Shown here: in pieces, positions 9,376 through 17,992 of the stretch
Layout: the number at the start of each line of letters is the position of its first letter
Numbering within the stretch: the first letter of the stretch is position 1
Assembly: GCF_000591035.1 (NCBI RefSeq)
Contig: NC_022521.1
Location: 1-64,000, forward strand
Origin: Aeropyrum camini SY1 = JCM 12091
Lineage (GTDB): Archaea; Thermoproteota; Thermoprotei_A; Sulfolobales; Acidilobaceae
Direction: 5' to 3'
Length of the DNA stretch: 64,000 nt
The notes under the pieces: model-generated
The model's input: only the letters and a program-made list of their open reading frames with translations
Database searches by the model: none
What the model was told of the DNA's origin: nothing
Position numbers and translations under genes: made by a program

Positions 9376-9939
9376 CTAGTCGACGGCCACTACATGCATA
9401 CCAGCGAGCAGTAGCAGTGCAATAGCTAGGAGTCTTTGCGCGTGTATAAGCCTAGCAATCCTTCCCCCCCTTCTGCCTCTCCCAAGATACAGTGTAGCCC
9501 CGCTTAACAGCAGGAGAGCTATCAGTACTCCTAGGGCGTATTCTAAGGGAGTGGCTCTACCTATGTTAGCAATGCCATGAAGCAGTGCCATAAACCCCAG
9601 GACTAAGGCTGAAATAATGTGAATGATTAGTATGGTATTGTAGCTGACAGGCCACTTCACACCTCTCCTAGCGCTCCAGATGTAGGCTTCCCTGGCAATG
9701 ACAAAAGCAAGAATAGCTGGAACACCTAGGTTCCAAGCTATTTCGCCTAACTCCTCTCCGGAGTCTTCACCAGGGAGGAATAATACGCCCCCCTCCCCAT
9801 TGTCCTCCTCATCACCATTTAGGTACAGAATGTTTGTCCTCTGTGCTGCCAAACCTGTGAAGAGGACAATTGATAGTAGCAAGGCTGAGATGACAACTAC
9901 TTTAAGAATCTTAAGGCTTGGAAGGATTTTCTGCGGCAT
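9376..9939 (-). CDS. Membrane protein with paired histidines, possible haem b carrier
   Basis: The 187-residue product has about five hydrophobic segments and an acidic loop (GDEEDNGEGGVLFLPGEDSG) after the first. Two helices carry His pairs: H-x13-H in the helix around residues 107-121 and H-x15-H in the last helix. Such spacing places two His on one helix face one haem-thickness apart, as in cytochrome b561 and ferric-reductase-like membrane domains. I do not recognise a named family. ATG start at 9939. It is convergent with ilvD and separated from it by 17 bases, with no operon partners. Confidence 0.7.
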   Translation of the reverse strand: MPQKILPSLKILKVVVISALLLSIVLFTGLAAQRTNILYLNGDEEDNGEGGVLFLPGEDSGEELGEIAWNLGVPAILAFVIAREAYIWSARRGVKWPVSYNTILIIHIISALVLGFMALLHGIANIGRATPLEYALGVLIALLLLSGATLYLGRGRRGGRIARLIHAQRLLAIALLLLAGMHVVAVD

Positions 9940-10066
9940 GCAGAGGCCACCAGCATATAATTGTATATATTACGGATATACAGCTATAAACATAACGGGG
10001 AGAAGAGCTTAATTATTGTTTAAGCAGATGCACAAGGGTGTTGGGAATAGCTCGAGCCTCCGAACC

Positions 10067-11587
10067 TTAGGAGAGCCGCCTAAACACGCTTTTCAACCGG
10101 CTGTATATCTCCCGGTATACTTGCAGGAGATCTCTATATACCCTGGAAGCATTGGAATCTGCTTCAGCTCTCCACGACACTGGTATTTTCCCCGCCTCCG
10201 ACTCTATGCTGCTCCCCTTTAGGGATGCGGCAGCCAGGGCTCCTGCGCCTCTAACCCCCGCCATCTCTGGCTGGCTGATGATCTCGATGGTGGTGTTGAG
10301 TGCGCTGGCTATAATCTTGGCCAGCGTTCTGAGCCTAAAACCTCCCCCAACGCCTCTCACCAGCTTCGGCTTGCCGGCGAGGCGCACCATATGCTCCATC
10401 GCCCAGGCGATGTTCAAAGCTACCCCCTCTACTGCCGCACTTACTAGGTGTTTCTTGGTGTGTCTAAGTGTGAGGCCGATGATCACCCCCTTGGCGTGGG
10501 GATCATCCACCGGTGTCCTCTCGCCGTATAGCCATGGAGTGGCGATTAACCCTTCAGAGCCTGGTGGTATCGAGTGGGCGTCCTCCACTGCGCTGTAGTC
10601 CATGCCAGTTGCATCCAGTATCCAGTCTATCATCCCGCCAGCTATCTCCTGCTCGCCTATCACGAGATACTCTCCTGGCTTGGCTGAGAGGAGGCTCCCT
10701 ATATAGTGTCGAACGTCTAGAAGCCTCCTGGTACTGTGCACCCCTATCCAGCTGCTGGTCCCCACGTATATGTGATACTCCCCGGCGGCAAGAGCCCCGG
10801 ATCCAACTGCTGCTGAGGCGATGTCGCCTGCCCCCACAATTACAGGTATACCCTCTGGAAGGCCAAGGTCTCTTGCCGCACCTGATTCCAGCTTACCAGC
10901 AGCGTCGGTCGGACTAGCTATCCTTGGAAGTTTTTCCAGGGGTATGCCGTAGCGCCTCGCCAGCCTGGGGCTCCAGACCGCCCTGCCCCCCCGGGTGTCG
11001 GCTAGCCATGTGAGATGGGCGTCGTCCGGGCTCACAATGCGTGCTCCGACTGCTTTTGCGAGGACCCAAGTCTTGAGCGTCCCTATAGTGTGGGCTTTGG
11101 CGAACAAGTCGGGCCTATTCTCCCGGAGCCACACCATCTTGGAAAGAGGGTCTTTACCCGTCTTGCTGGGTGCTCCTCCGGTGAGCCTTAGCAGGTCCAC
11201 TAAGTGGAGGATATTATATCCCGAAACCTTCAATACCCCGCTGAATAGCTCCCTGGGGAGGCCGTGGGCCCTCTCGTCCAGCCAGGTTATTATCGGTGTT
11301 AACTCGTAGTTGTCCCGGTCTAGAAGCACTACACCAGCTAGGTACGTAGAGAATATAACACCGGATACACGGCTCGCCTCAAACCCTTCTAAAGCCGCCG
11401 ATGCGGCCTGTACAATAGCCTTCCAAAGCTCCTCGGGATCCTGCTCCGACCATCCCTTCCTCGGGTAGCTAATAGGGGTGGAAACACTCCCCCCACCAGC
11501 TATCTCGAGTGTGTTGCAGTCGACCAAACCCGCCTTAATTCTCGTCGTACCTATGTCTATTGATAGTATGCTTTCGCAACCCCCCAC
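10067..11587 (-). CDS. FGGY-family carbohydrate kinase (xylulokinase-like)
   Basis: The 506-residue product has both ATPase-fold halves of the FGGY family: the phosphate-1 motif ILSIDIGTTRIKAGLVD at the N-terminus, IVGAGDIASAAVGSG in the middle, YGERTPVDDPHAKGVIIGL, and the C-terminal GVGGGFRLRTLAKIIA nucleotide motif. Closest in pattern to xylulokinase or gluconokinase types, but the sugar cannot be read from the sequence. The start is GTG behind a G-rich site. It lies 16 bases after the PLP decarboxylase gene and is probably cotranscribed with it. Confidence 0.85.
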   Translation of the reverse strand: MGGCESILSIDIGTTRIKAGLVDCNTLEIAGGGSVSTPISYPRKGWSEQDPEELWKAIVQAASAALEGFEASRVSGVIFSTYLAGVVLLDRDNYELTPIITWLDERAHGLPRELFSGVLKVSGYNILHLVDLLRLTGGAPSKTGKDPLSKMVWLRENRPDLFAKAHTIGTLKTWVLAKAVGARIVSPDDAHLTWLADTRGGRAVWSPRLARRYGIPLEKLPRIASPTDAAGKLESGAARDLGLPEGIPVIVGAGDIASAAVGSGALAAGEYHIYVGTSSWIGVHSTRRLLDVRHYIGSLLSAKPGEYLVIGEQEIAGGMIDWILDATGMDYSAVEDAHSIPPGSEGLIATPWLYGERTPVDDPHAKGVIIGLTLRHTKKHLVSAAVEGVALNIAWAMEHMVRLAGKPKLVRGVGGGFRLRTLAKIIASALNTTIEIISQPEMAGVRGAGALAAASLKGSSIESEAGKIPVSWRAEADSNASRVYRDLLQVYREIYSRLKSVFRRLS

Positions 11588-11603
11588 CGCCTACCCCCCG
11601 CCT

Positions 11604-13025
11604 TCACCAGTCTGGCCAGGTTGGCTTGAAGATCTCCAGCATCGCCTCCCTAATAAGCTCCACGACAACATCGGGCTCCAGCAGGTAAATCATCTCGTTC
11701 ACCGCCCTAACAACCTTGTCGTCGAACCCCACACTCTCTATCCTCCTCAAGAGGTCCTCCACAGCCTTGAAACCCTCCTCCATGAGGGCGGATTCAAACC
11801 TAGACTCAGGCTTTGGCGCCCCGCGGAGGGATTCCTCCACAGCAGCGAGGAAACCGTCCACGACTCTGGCGTGAATCGGGCTGATAGTCAGGTGTATGCT
11901 AGCGGGGAAGCCTAGGTGCTTGTTCCCAGGCTGAAGCTGCACAACCCATCCAGCCCTTCCCAGTCTTGAAGCTACTTCCACAACGTCGATGTCGCTACTC
12001 GCGAATGAGAGTATACCTGCTTTAGGCCTGCCCAGCACCTCCAGACCGAGAGATTCCAGCCCCTTCTGGATGCGCCTCCGTGCCTCAAACACCATCCTAG
12101 CCAGCTCTCGGTACCCCTTAACCCCTAACGTTCTTGCTACGGCCCATGATGCAGCCAGGGTGCCAGCACTCCTAGTCGACAGTATTGCCTGGTTTACCAG
12201 GGGATAGCCGGGCCATGAGGAGTCCACGAATATCGTGGGCTTCTTATCCTCGGCCCTTCTAAACAGAAGTATGGAGGACCCCTTCGGGGCGTATCCGTAC
12301 TTGTGCATATCAACGATGAAACTCCTAACCCCTTCAACCCTGAAGTCAAACATCTCCACACTCTCACCCGCCTCCCGGGCGAATGCTAGCACCATGCCCC
12401 CGATACAGGCGTCCACGTGGAGCCAGACGCCCTTCGCTACTGCAATATCGCCGAGGTCCTCAACGGGGTCGAGGGAGCCATAGGGATAGTCCACTGCTGA
12501 GGCTACCAACATGACCGTGTCTGCGCCAACCCTCTCCTCGATGATGCCTGGATCGGCCTGCATAGTCTCTCTATTCACAGGAACCCTCTCCAACCCTAGC
12601 CCCAGTAGGTACGCGGCCTTGGCGAAAGCGGGATGGGCCGTAGCAGGCATTACAACCTTCCCTACACCAGACCCCCCGGCCCTCTTCCACCTCTCTCTAG
12701 CGGCTAGGACGGCTAGTATGATGCTCTCTGTACCGCCGTAGGTGAATGTTCCTGTATACCCCTCAGGGGCGTGGAAGAGGCGTCCGGCGAATCCTAGGAG
12801 CTGTTTCTCCAGCTCTATGATGCTGGGGTAGACGGTGAAGTCTAGCATCGTCTTATCCCTGTAAAGCTCCATAGCCTTTGAAGCGGTCTCACGCACCTCA
12901 TCAATCCCTGGATCGTAGACGTGGGTGAAGACCCGGCCGGTCCAAGGGTCTATGTCCCTGCTTGCTAGATGGGCGAGCTCCCGGAGGGCTTGGGCCAGCC
13001 TAGATTTGATCTCCCCGGCTTCCAT
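11604..13025 (-). CDS. PLP-dependent decarboxylase/lyase, sphingosine-1-phosphate lyase-like
   Basis: The 473-residue product is a group II PLP decarboxylase-fold enzyme. Visible are TYGGTESIILAV (about 89-100), the cofactor Asp in HVDACIGGMVLAF (about 182-194) and the Schiff-base Lys in DMHKYGYAPKGSS (about 225-237). These words are nearer to S1P lyase-like proteins than to the tyrosine/aspartate decarboxylase MfnA, though glutamate or aspartate decarboxylase activity cannot be ruled out. There is no N-terminal membrane helix, so it should be soluble. ATG at 13025. It precedes the FGGY kinase in a two-gene unit whose common pathway is not obvious. Confidence 0.8.
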   Translation of the reverse strand: MEAGEIKSRLAQALRELAHLASRDIDPWTGRVFTHVYDPGIDEVRETASKAMELYRDKTMLDFTVYPSIIELEKQLLGFAGRLFHAPEGYTGTFTYGGTESIILAVLAARERWKRAGGSGVGKVVMPATAHPAFAKAAYLLGLGLERVPVNRETMQADPGIIEERVGADTVMLVASAVDYPYGSLDPVEDLGDIAVAKGVWLHVDACIGGMVLAFAREAGESVEMFDFRVEGVRSFIVDMHKYGYAPKGSSILLFRRAEDKKPTIFVDSSWPGYPLVNQAILSTRSAGTLAASWAVARTLGVKGYRELARMVFEARRRIQKGLESLGLEVLGRPKAGILSFASSDIDVVEVASRLGRAGWVVQLQPGNKHLGFPASIHLTISPIHARVVDGFLAAVEESLRGAPKPESRFESALMEEGFKAVEDLLRRIESVGFDDKVVRAVNEMIYLLEPDVVVELIREAMLEIFKPTWPDW

Positions 13026-13069
13026 GTCTCATGCCCACTAAAGTGGGTTTCCACGCCGGCTTATACCCT

Positions 13070-13600
13070 CTACCCCTCTCCGCCCGTCTTTAGGAGGGAT
13101 TGTACGAGGCGGGAGCACTCTCTTAGCCCCCTACAGCCCACATGGCTTTTGATATAGTTCACTTCCCCAACGCTCTCACGTATATCGTCGAGATGTATCT
13201 CCCTATCGTCGAAATAAACTATTCTGTCGGGCGTCAAGTAAAGCCTGCGCTCCACCCGCAGTAGCCTGAGAAGCTTAGCCAACATCCTACCCTTCCACGG
13301 GTGAGGCTCTATAACGTGATAGTGGAATATATGAGCCACGCCGAAAGCTCTCAAAGCCTCCAGAGCCTTGAAGGGGACGTTCCAGCTGAGAGACGAGACC
13401 ACACCACCAGTCCTCCTCGCCCACAAACCCAGGGCTATCATGTAGCTATATAGCCTGACCTCTACGCCGCTAGAGTCTACAATAATATCGTGGCAAACGC
13501 GGGAGAAGGGTGGATTGAGCGAGCTCACGTCTAGGTGATCCCAGAGAGTGCCGTCTAGATCGAGGAGAAGAAGCCACCTATTTCTCCACTTATTTTCCAT
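13070..13600 (-). CDS. HAD-family phosphatase, MDP-1-like
   Basis: The 176-residue product begins near the HAD motif I LLLDLDGTLWD (both Asp present) and contains a motif II-like SLSWN and the motif IV-like IVYFDDREIHLDDI. The layout matches magnesium-dependent phosphatase-1 (MDP-1) proteins, which remove phosphate from small substrates or glycated proteins. I chose the ATG at 13600 with GGTG a few bases upstream; a TTG at 13621 would add seven residues and overlap the upstream gene by 4 bases. Likely cotranscribed with that gene. Confidence 0.78.
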   Translation of the reverse strand: MENKWRNRWLLLLDLDGTLWDHLDVSSLNPPFSRVCHDIIVDSSGVEVRLYSYMIALGLWARRTGGVVSSLSWNVPFKALEALRAFGVAHIFHYHVIEPHPWKGRMLAKLLRLLRVERRLYLTPDRIVYFDDREIHLDDIRESVGEVNYIKSHVGCRGLRECSRLVQSLLKTGGEG

Positions 13601-13617
13601 TGGTAACACCAGTGGAG

Positions 13618-14235
13618 TCAAGAGCAGTAATCGGCTTCTATTTCAGATAATGTTCGGTAAGCCTTTTCCACCCCGTCAACTCCTATTACGAATACGCTTC
13701 CATCCGGCCTTTTAATATAGAGTGCACGACTAGACTTCTGAACAACTAGGACGTAGGCTTTGGTTCCATCGCGTGTTTCATACACGCCAATATAGACATC
13801 TCCAAGCGGATCGCTTATTCCAAGATCCCTCTTGGATAGCTCTCCAAGCACTTCATCCTTATCTCGCACCTCTATAATGGAGCCGCAGAGGGGTGAGGTC
13901 TCCCGCCAGCCAGCCATATACAGAAAAACCAGCCTAGGTTGTTTAGACTGGTCTATCACCTCCACATATAATCCATAATCGTACCAGGGCCTCACGCTAT
14001 AGAGTAAAACCGCTATCAGCAAAAGAATGGCGGCAACTGCTATGACCCCCCGGGCTTTTGCAAGCCTTGAAATCCACAAGCCCCCTTTCCTGCGCGAGAA
14101 AAATAATCCGGCAACACTCAATAAGAGCACCACCGCCACTACTCCAAGGAATATCGGGCTTGTGAGCAGTTGAAGAAGTATAATCGAGCCGCTAATCGTT
14201 AGAACGGGAGTGGCCCCCAAACCCTCTGCACCCAC
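13618..14235 (-). CDS. Membrane-anchored protein of unknown function
   Basis: The 205-residue product has two or three N-terminal hydrophobic segments (about 12-46 and 63-84, separated by a basic loop FFSRRKGG) and a soluble C-terminal domain of about 115 residues with beta-strand-like text, probably outside the cell. There are no catalytic motifs that I recognise. The start is GTG. It sits directly upstream of the HAD phosphatase gene on the same strand, so they may form a unit. Confidence 0.65.
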   Translation of the reverse strand: MGAEGLGATPVLTISGSIILLQLLTSPIFLGVVAVVLLLSVAGLFFSRRKGGLWISRLAKARGVIAVAAILLLIAVLLYSVRPWYDYGLYVEVIDQSKQPRLVFLYMAGWRETSPLCGSIIEVRDKDEVLGELSKRDLGISDPLGDVYIGVYETRDGTKAYVLVVQKSSRALYIKRPDGSVFVIGVDGVEKAYRTLSEIEADYCS

Positions 14236-14310
14236 AAGCTATGGAGTTGAAACACCATTACAGAGGCTTACGGTACAGTTGAGGAGTTGTAGATTCTAAC
14301 CCTAAATAGG

Positions 14311-14319
14311 TTTTATAAA
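14311..14319 (+). promoter_or_regulatory. TATA-like box of the CPBP protease gene
   Basis: TTTTATAAA lies about 35-40 bases upstream of the TTG at 14353, consistent with a very short leader. Confidence 0.5.
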
Positions 14320-14352
14320 CTGGCATCTATACATCTAACCAGGGCTGCCATC

Positions 14353-15231
14353 TTGATTAGAGGCCTCGCCACGTTCATGGCGGTGGCGTATCTGGGGGCT
14401 TATGTTCTAGACTATATCGCCATAATCCCTCTACTCTCAGCGGACAATCCTTACTACACGTCTCTAGCCCTACCGCTTCTCCTGGTAGTCAGGATGCTCT
14501 TACCGGGAGCTGGCGTCGCCGGAGCTCTTGTGGTAGAGGGGTCTAACCCGATAGAAGCATTCAGGTCTCTATCAATGGGAAGACCTTCGAAATGGCTTCC
14601 CTTTTCAGCAGGGCTTCCTCTTCTGGGATACCTGATAGCCGTGCCTTTTACAGTGTTGATGGGGGGTAGCCTGTCACCGTGCGGTCCCCTAGGAGCTTTC
14701 TTTGCATCATCTGGACCGATAATCTTCATGTTTGCAGTCATCGGGCTCTTCATACTAGCATTGATAGCCGGGTCTACTCTAAATGCTGTCGTAGCCCTTG
14801 GCGAGGAAATAGGCTGGAGATGGTATCTACTTAGTCGCTTCGAGAAACTTTTCGGATGGCGAGCCTCGGCATTGATCATAGGCGTTATTTGGGGCTTATG
14901 GCACGCTCCATTGATACTACATGGATACAACTATAGCTCACTACCCGGTGATTGCGGGGAGGCTGTACGGGGAATCTGGGCCCTCACCGCCTTCATAATT
15001 TACACCACGGCAACTAGTCTATTACTCACAGCGTTGGTGAAGCACTCCGGCACGGTGGCAGCGGCTGCCGTGGCCCATGGTGTGATAAACGCTGTGGGAG
15101 GGCTGTCGGCCCTTCTAGTGGAAGGCTCTAGGTTCATAGCGCCACCAGCCGGATTGTCTGCATCATTCGCCCTAGTCGTCACCTACCTAATTATAGAGAT
15201 GTATAGTGTTAGGGAAGGAAGAGTGGATTAG
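14353..15231 (+). CDS. CPBP (CAAX-type) intramembrane metalloprotease
   Basis: The 292-residue product has about eight membrane segments. The family motifs are present in order: GEEIGWRWYLLSR (EExxxR), IWGLWHAP (the xxxxH motif) and AHGVINA (HxxxN). These Glu and His residues coordinate the catalytic metal in Abi/CAAX-type proteases. Substrates of archaeal members are unknown. The start used is TTG at 14353; an ATG eight codons in is an alternative. The preceding minus-strand gene is divergent. Confidence 0.85.
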   Translation: MIRGLATFMAVAYLGAYVLDYIAIIPLLSADNPYYTSLALPLLLVVRMLLPGAGVAGALVVEGSNPIEAFRSLSMGRPSKWLPFSAGLPLLGYLIAVPFTVLMGGSLSPCGPLGAFFASSGPIIFMFAVIGLFILALIAGSTLNAVVALGEEIGWRWYLLSRFEKLFGWRASALIIGVIWGLWHAPLILHGYNYSSLPGDCGEAVRGIWALTAFIIYTTATSLLLTALVKHSGTVAAAAVAHGVINAVGGLSALLVEGSRFIAPPAGLSASFALVVTYLIIEMYSVREGRVD

Positions 15232-15299
15232 CTTCCAGTGGGTTATACTATCCGCTTGCATACTGTGGATCCATGTCATGTATATCTACGAAAAAATTT

Positions 15300-15308
15300 G
15301 TTTAAATA
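15300..15308 (+). promoter_or_regulatory. TATA-like box of the TlpA-CcdA-thioredoxin unit
   Basis: GTTTAAATA-type sequence in an AT-rich stretch after position 15290. It would start transcription around 15334, leaving a leader of about 38 bases that contains a GAGG ribosome site before the ATG at 15372. Confidence 0.4.
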
Positions 15309-15371
15309 GATACATAGACCACATTATACCCAACTGGATGAGTTTGAGTTATTACAGTGGGGTGCGAGGCA

Positions 15372-15938
15372 ATGAACATTAAGGCATTAACATTATTCGG
15401 GCTAGCCGCTATTATAGCAGCGGGTGTAGGGTTAGTACTGTTTCAGCTCGGAAACGGAATGGCAGACACTAGGGAGGGAATAAATGCTACGCAACAATAT
15501 TCAGAGGTATATACTACACAGAAATTCTCAGACTTCACTATCGAGACAATAGATGGGCAAACTATTGCCCTTAAGGACCTCCAGGGTAAATATGTGATAA
15601 TCTGGCTAATGCTCCCTGTAGGTTGCCCGACATGCGTTTACCAAGCTGGCGAGATAAAAGATTTTATAGAGGAGTACGGCGGCGATGAGGTAGTGGTCAT
15701 AGCAGTATCCGTGCTCAAATATCAGGGTGTTGAGGATAATATACGTGAGTTTCTCGAAAAGAATGGAATGCCAGGATGGATCGCAGCTATAGACAATCAA
15801 GGGCTAGGTGTTAAATTCGAGATCCCAGAAATGGGTGTTGTGGTTCTAGGGCCGGACGGCAGCGTAATATACAAGGGCGTGCCATCAGCTAGCAGCGAAG
15901 AGCTAGCCAGGGCCCTTGATATGAAGCCTCTAACATAG
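15372..15938 (+). CDS. Membrane-anchored thioredoxin-fold protein, TlpA/ResA or peroxiredoxin-like
   Basis: The 188-residue product has an N-terminal signal anchor (about 5-26) and an extracytoplasmic thioredoxin-fold domain with the motif VGCPTCVYQ (C85 and C88). The AhpC-TSA-like layout (DGQTIALKDLQGKYVIIW) fits TlpA/ResA proteins, which reduce disulfides such as those of apocytochrome c haem sites. ATG at 15372 has GAGG just upstream; a GTG at 15357 is an alternative. It is followed 12 bases later by ccdA and then thioredoxin, so the three would form an electron relay from cytoplasm to outside. Confidence 0.82.
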   Translation: MNIKALTLFGLAAIIAAGVGLVLFQLGNGMADTREGINATQQYSEVYTTQKFSDFTIETIDGQTIALKDLQGKYVIIWLMLPVGCPTCVYQAGEIKDFIEEYGGDEVVVIAVSVLKYQGVEDNIREFLEKNGMPGWIAAIDNQGLGVKFEIPEMGVVVLGPDGSVIYKGVPSASSEELARALDMKPLT

Positions 15939-15950
15939 GGTAGCACGAGG

Positions 15951-16667
15951 GTGCCTCCAGCATTGCAAGACGTATTAACTGTTTTATTAAGCCTGTCGTT
16001 CACTGCGGGACTCTTATCTTTCGTTAACCCGTGCGGTTTCGCCCTACTACCAGCCTACGCCGCCTTTTACCTTGGCTCAAGGCCTGGAAGCTTAGATGGT
16101 GGTATCAATATCGGACTGCTCATAAGAGGAACCTGGATTGGTGCTATGGCAACTCTGGGCTTTATCCTTGTTTTCATAAGCGCAGGGCTTATAATATCAA
16201 GCACGGGGGTCTGGATACTTAGGGCCGCCCCCTGGATCTCAGGCCTGATAGGTGCCGTGGTGCTGCTCCTCGGAATTCTGTTGGCTGCAGGGAAAAACCC
16301 TCTACCATCTCTAACTATAGACGTTTACAGGTTATCCGTAAAGTCCAGAAGGTATATTCCGATATTTGGAGCAGTCTACGCTGTAGCTTCTCTCAGCTGC
16401 ACCCTACCGGTTTTCATATATATCTCCCTCCAGGCCATATCCCTTGGCGGGATAATCAGCGCCCTCACGGTATTTGCATCATACTCCCTCGGAATGGGAG
16501 CAGCGATGACTGCGTTCATACTGGCACTCATTATAATGGGTCACACAACCCAAAGATACGTCTGGAGAATACTTCCCTACTCTATGAGACTCGCTGGTCT
16601 TGTGATGATAGCAGCAGGCTCCTACATAATCTACTGGCAGGTGATCGTGGGATGGATGGGCGGATGA
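15951..16667 (+). CDS. ccdA: CcdA cytochrome c biogenesis membrane protein
   Basis: The 238-residue product has six predicted membrane segments. The motif FVNPCGFALLPAY (C28) and a second Cys in SLSCTLPVF (about residue 145) form the redox pair of CcdA/DsbD core proteins, which carry electrons from thioredoxin across the membrane. Start is GTG with GAGG directly upstream. It lies between a TlpA-like thiol protein and a thioredoxin, with a 4-base ATGA overlap to the latter, which is the expected genetic setting for supply of reductant to cytochrome c maturation. Confidence 0.88.
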   Translation: MPPALQDVLTVLLSLSFTAGLLSFVNPCGFALLPAYAAFYLGSRPGSLDGGINIGLLIRGTWIGAMATLGFILVFISAGLIISSTGVWILRAAPWISGLIGAVVLLLGILLAAGKNPLPSLTIDVYRLSVKSRRYIPIFGAVYAVASLSCTLPVFIYISLQAISLGGIISALTVFASYSLGMGAAMTAFILALIIMGHTTQRYVWRILPYSMRLAGLVMIAAGSYIIYWQVIVGWMGG

Positions 16668-16984
16668 CAAAGATAGTTACTGCAAAAGATGTTAAGGATG
16701 TACTGAGGGAATTAGACTCTTCAAAGAAAGTTGTAATCGACTTCTGGAGCCCCTACTGCAAACCATGTGAAATCATAGACAAGATACTTCTCCAGCTAAT
16801 AGAAAGCGGGGAATGCAAGGATATGACAATCATAAAAGTAAATGCAGTGGAGACGCCAGAAGCAATTCTCACGTTTAGCGTGTTAGGATTACCTACACTC
16901 ATCTTATATGAAGATGGGAAAGAAAAGGCTAGGTTTTATGGTGCCAAGGATGTAGAAGAGATAAAGGAAATGCTAAAGTGTTGA
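16664..16984 (+). CDS. Thioredoxin
   Basis: The 106-residue product has the redox motif FWSPYCKPCEIID (CKPC) and the cis-Pro in LGLPTLILYEDG. It has no signal peptide and so is cytoplasmic. The ATG at 16664 overlaps the ccdA stop as ATGA; an in-frame ATG at 16652 is possible. Its position at the end of the TlpA-CcdA unit suggests that it reduces CcdA. Confidence 0.85.
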   Translation: MTKIVTAKDVKDVLRELDSSKKVVIDFWSPYCKPCEIIDKILLQLIESGECKDMTIIKVNAVETPEAILTFSVLGLPTLILYEDGKEKARFYGAKDVEEIKEMLKC

Positions 16985-17097
16985 TTGTGTATTTAGTTAT
17001 ATATTTTTAAACAAGGAGAGAAGATTCGCTAGAATAGATCTTGAGTAGAAAAATTATTAAATTGAAGAGGGAAAACAATTTTTATTGAAAACTTCTA
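16985..17097. terminator. AT-rich bidirectional termination region
   Basis: Between convergent operons. On the plus strand a run of five T (17004-17008) follows the thioredoxin gene; on the minus strand a run of five T (complement of 17049-17053) and further short T runs follow the blue copper protein gene. Oligo-T runs are the usual archaeal termination signal. Confidence 0.4.
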
Positions 17098-17670
17098 TTA
17101 GGGCTCTACAGTAAAAACTCCCCACATACCCTTTGGTCCATGATTTGATACTGGGCACTGATAATAGAACGTCCCAGCTTGTGAAGCAACGAAAATAACA
17201 GAACCCTCACTACCTGGTGGAATAGGGTTGTTTGGACTTCCTATAGCAGAGTTGAAAAGTATCTTTGGATTCGTCTTCGCCACTTCTTGTACAACAGCAA
17301 AAGCGTGTCTAACATTTCCTAGATTTATTAACCTTATTTCTACAACTTGCCCTTGTTTTACCCTTATCTCTGGGCCTGGGGATGTTATTTCGTCCGGTGA
17401 AAATCCGAAACCGAATTTTCCTCCTGGAAGTTCAGCTGCATACAGAGTGATGACTACTTCTGGCGGGCCAAGAGGGGTTGCCCCCCCTCCTCCAACAGCC
17501 TGGCCTAATTCTTCCTCCTGAACTTGGGGTAGCTGAACATTTGCCACTATAGCAGCTACTACCAGAATCCATAGTAAGAATGCTCCTAAAACTGTCGCTG
17601 CTAGATAGTACCTATCTATTAATGCCCACAACCTCTCTTTTAGAGGTAGATCGTCTCTTTCACCTGCCAT
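17098..17670 (-). CDS. Membrane-anchored blue copper protein (cupredoxin) of the oxidase cluster
   Basis: The 190-residue product has one N-terminal membrane helix (about 26-46) and a C-terminal cupredoxin domain. Type 1 copper ligands are readable as His in GNVRHAF, then Cys and His in YYQCPVSNH and Met in KGMWG. It would carry electrons outside the membrane to the terminal oxidase, in the manner of archaeal sulfocyanin-type proteins. I chose the ATG at 17670 because GAGGTGG lies 5 bases upstream; a GTG three codons earlier falls inside that ribosome site. It is the last gene of the minus-strand oxidase cluster. Confidence 0.85.
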   Translation of the reverse strand: MAGERDDLPLKERLWALIDRYYLAATVLGAFLLWILVVAAIVANVQLPQVQEEELGQAVGGGGATPLGPPEVVITLYAAELPGGKFGFGFSPDEITSPGPEIRVKQGQVVEIRLINLGNVRHAFAVVQEVAKTNPKILFNSAIGSPNNPIPPGSEGSVIFVASQAGTFYYQCPVSNHGPKGMWGVFTVEP

Positions 17671-17682
17671 ATACACCACCTC

Positions 17683-17982
17683 TTACGGCCCTAATGCTCT
17701 TCCGAAAATCATGTTGGCAAACATCATGAGAACTACAATAACAGTTATTAGCGCGAAGCCTTTCACAGCCCAGTTTTCCCAAGCTAGATCCATAAAGAAG
17801 AAAGTTGCGAATAAAGTTATGGCAAGGATGGATATGGCGAAGACTGGGCCTATAGGTAGTGCTCCTGTCAAGACTCCAATTGACAGTATTATTACTAAAC
17901 CTGAGGTTATGAAAGCTGCTGCTATAGCCCAATATATTTTAGTCCGTTCCAGCTTAGGAACATCCTCTTTTCTTGCCTCCAA
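17683..17982 (-). CDS. Small oxidase subunit, cytochrome c oxidase subunit IV-like
   Basis: The 99-residue product is almost entirely three membrane helices and lies directly after the fused oxidase subunit I/III gene, like the subunit IV (CyoD/CtaF-like) proteins of haem-copper oxidases. The TTG at 17982 is preferred: GAGGTGG lies 5 bases upstream, the same arrangement as in the next gene, and it starts 10 bases after the preceding stop. An ATG at 18015 would overlap subunit I/III by 23 bases and add a Cys-containing tail. Function is assigned mainly by context. Confidence 0.7.
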   Translation of the reverse strand: MEARKEDVPKLERTKIYWAIAAAFITSGLVIILSIGVLTGALPIGPVFAISILAITLFATFFFMDLAWENWAVKGFALITVIVVLMMFANMIFGRALGP

Positions 17983-17992
17983 TCCTCCCACC

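Noticed and set aside
9698-10012. Open frame of 104 codons opposite the membrane protein gene
   Set aside because: It is antisense to a gene with clear membrane helices and has no signature of its own.
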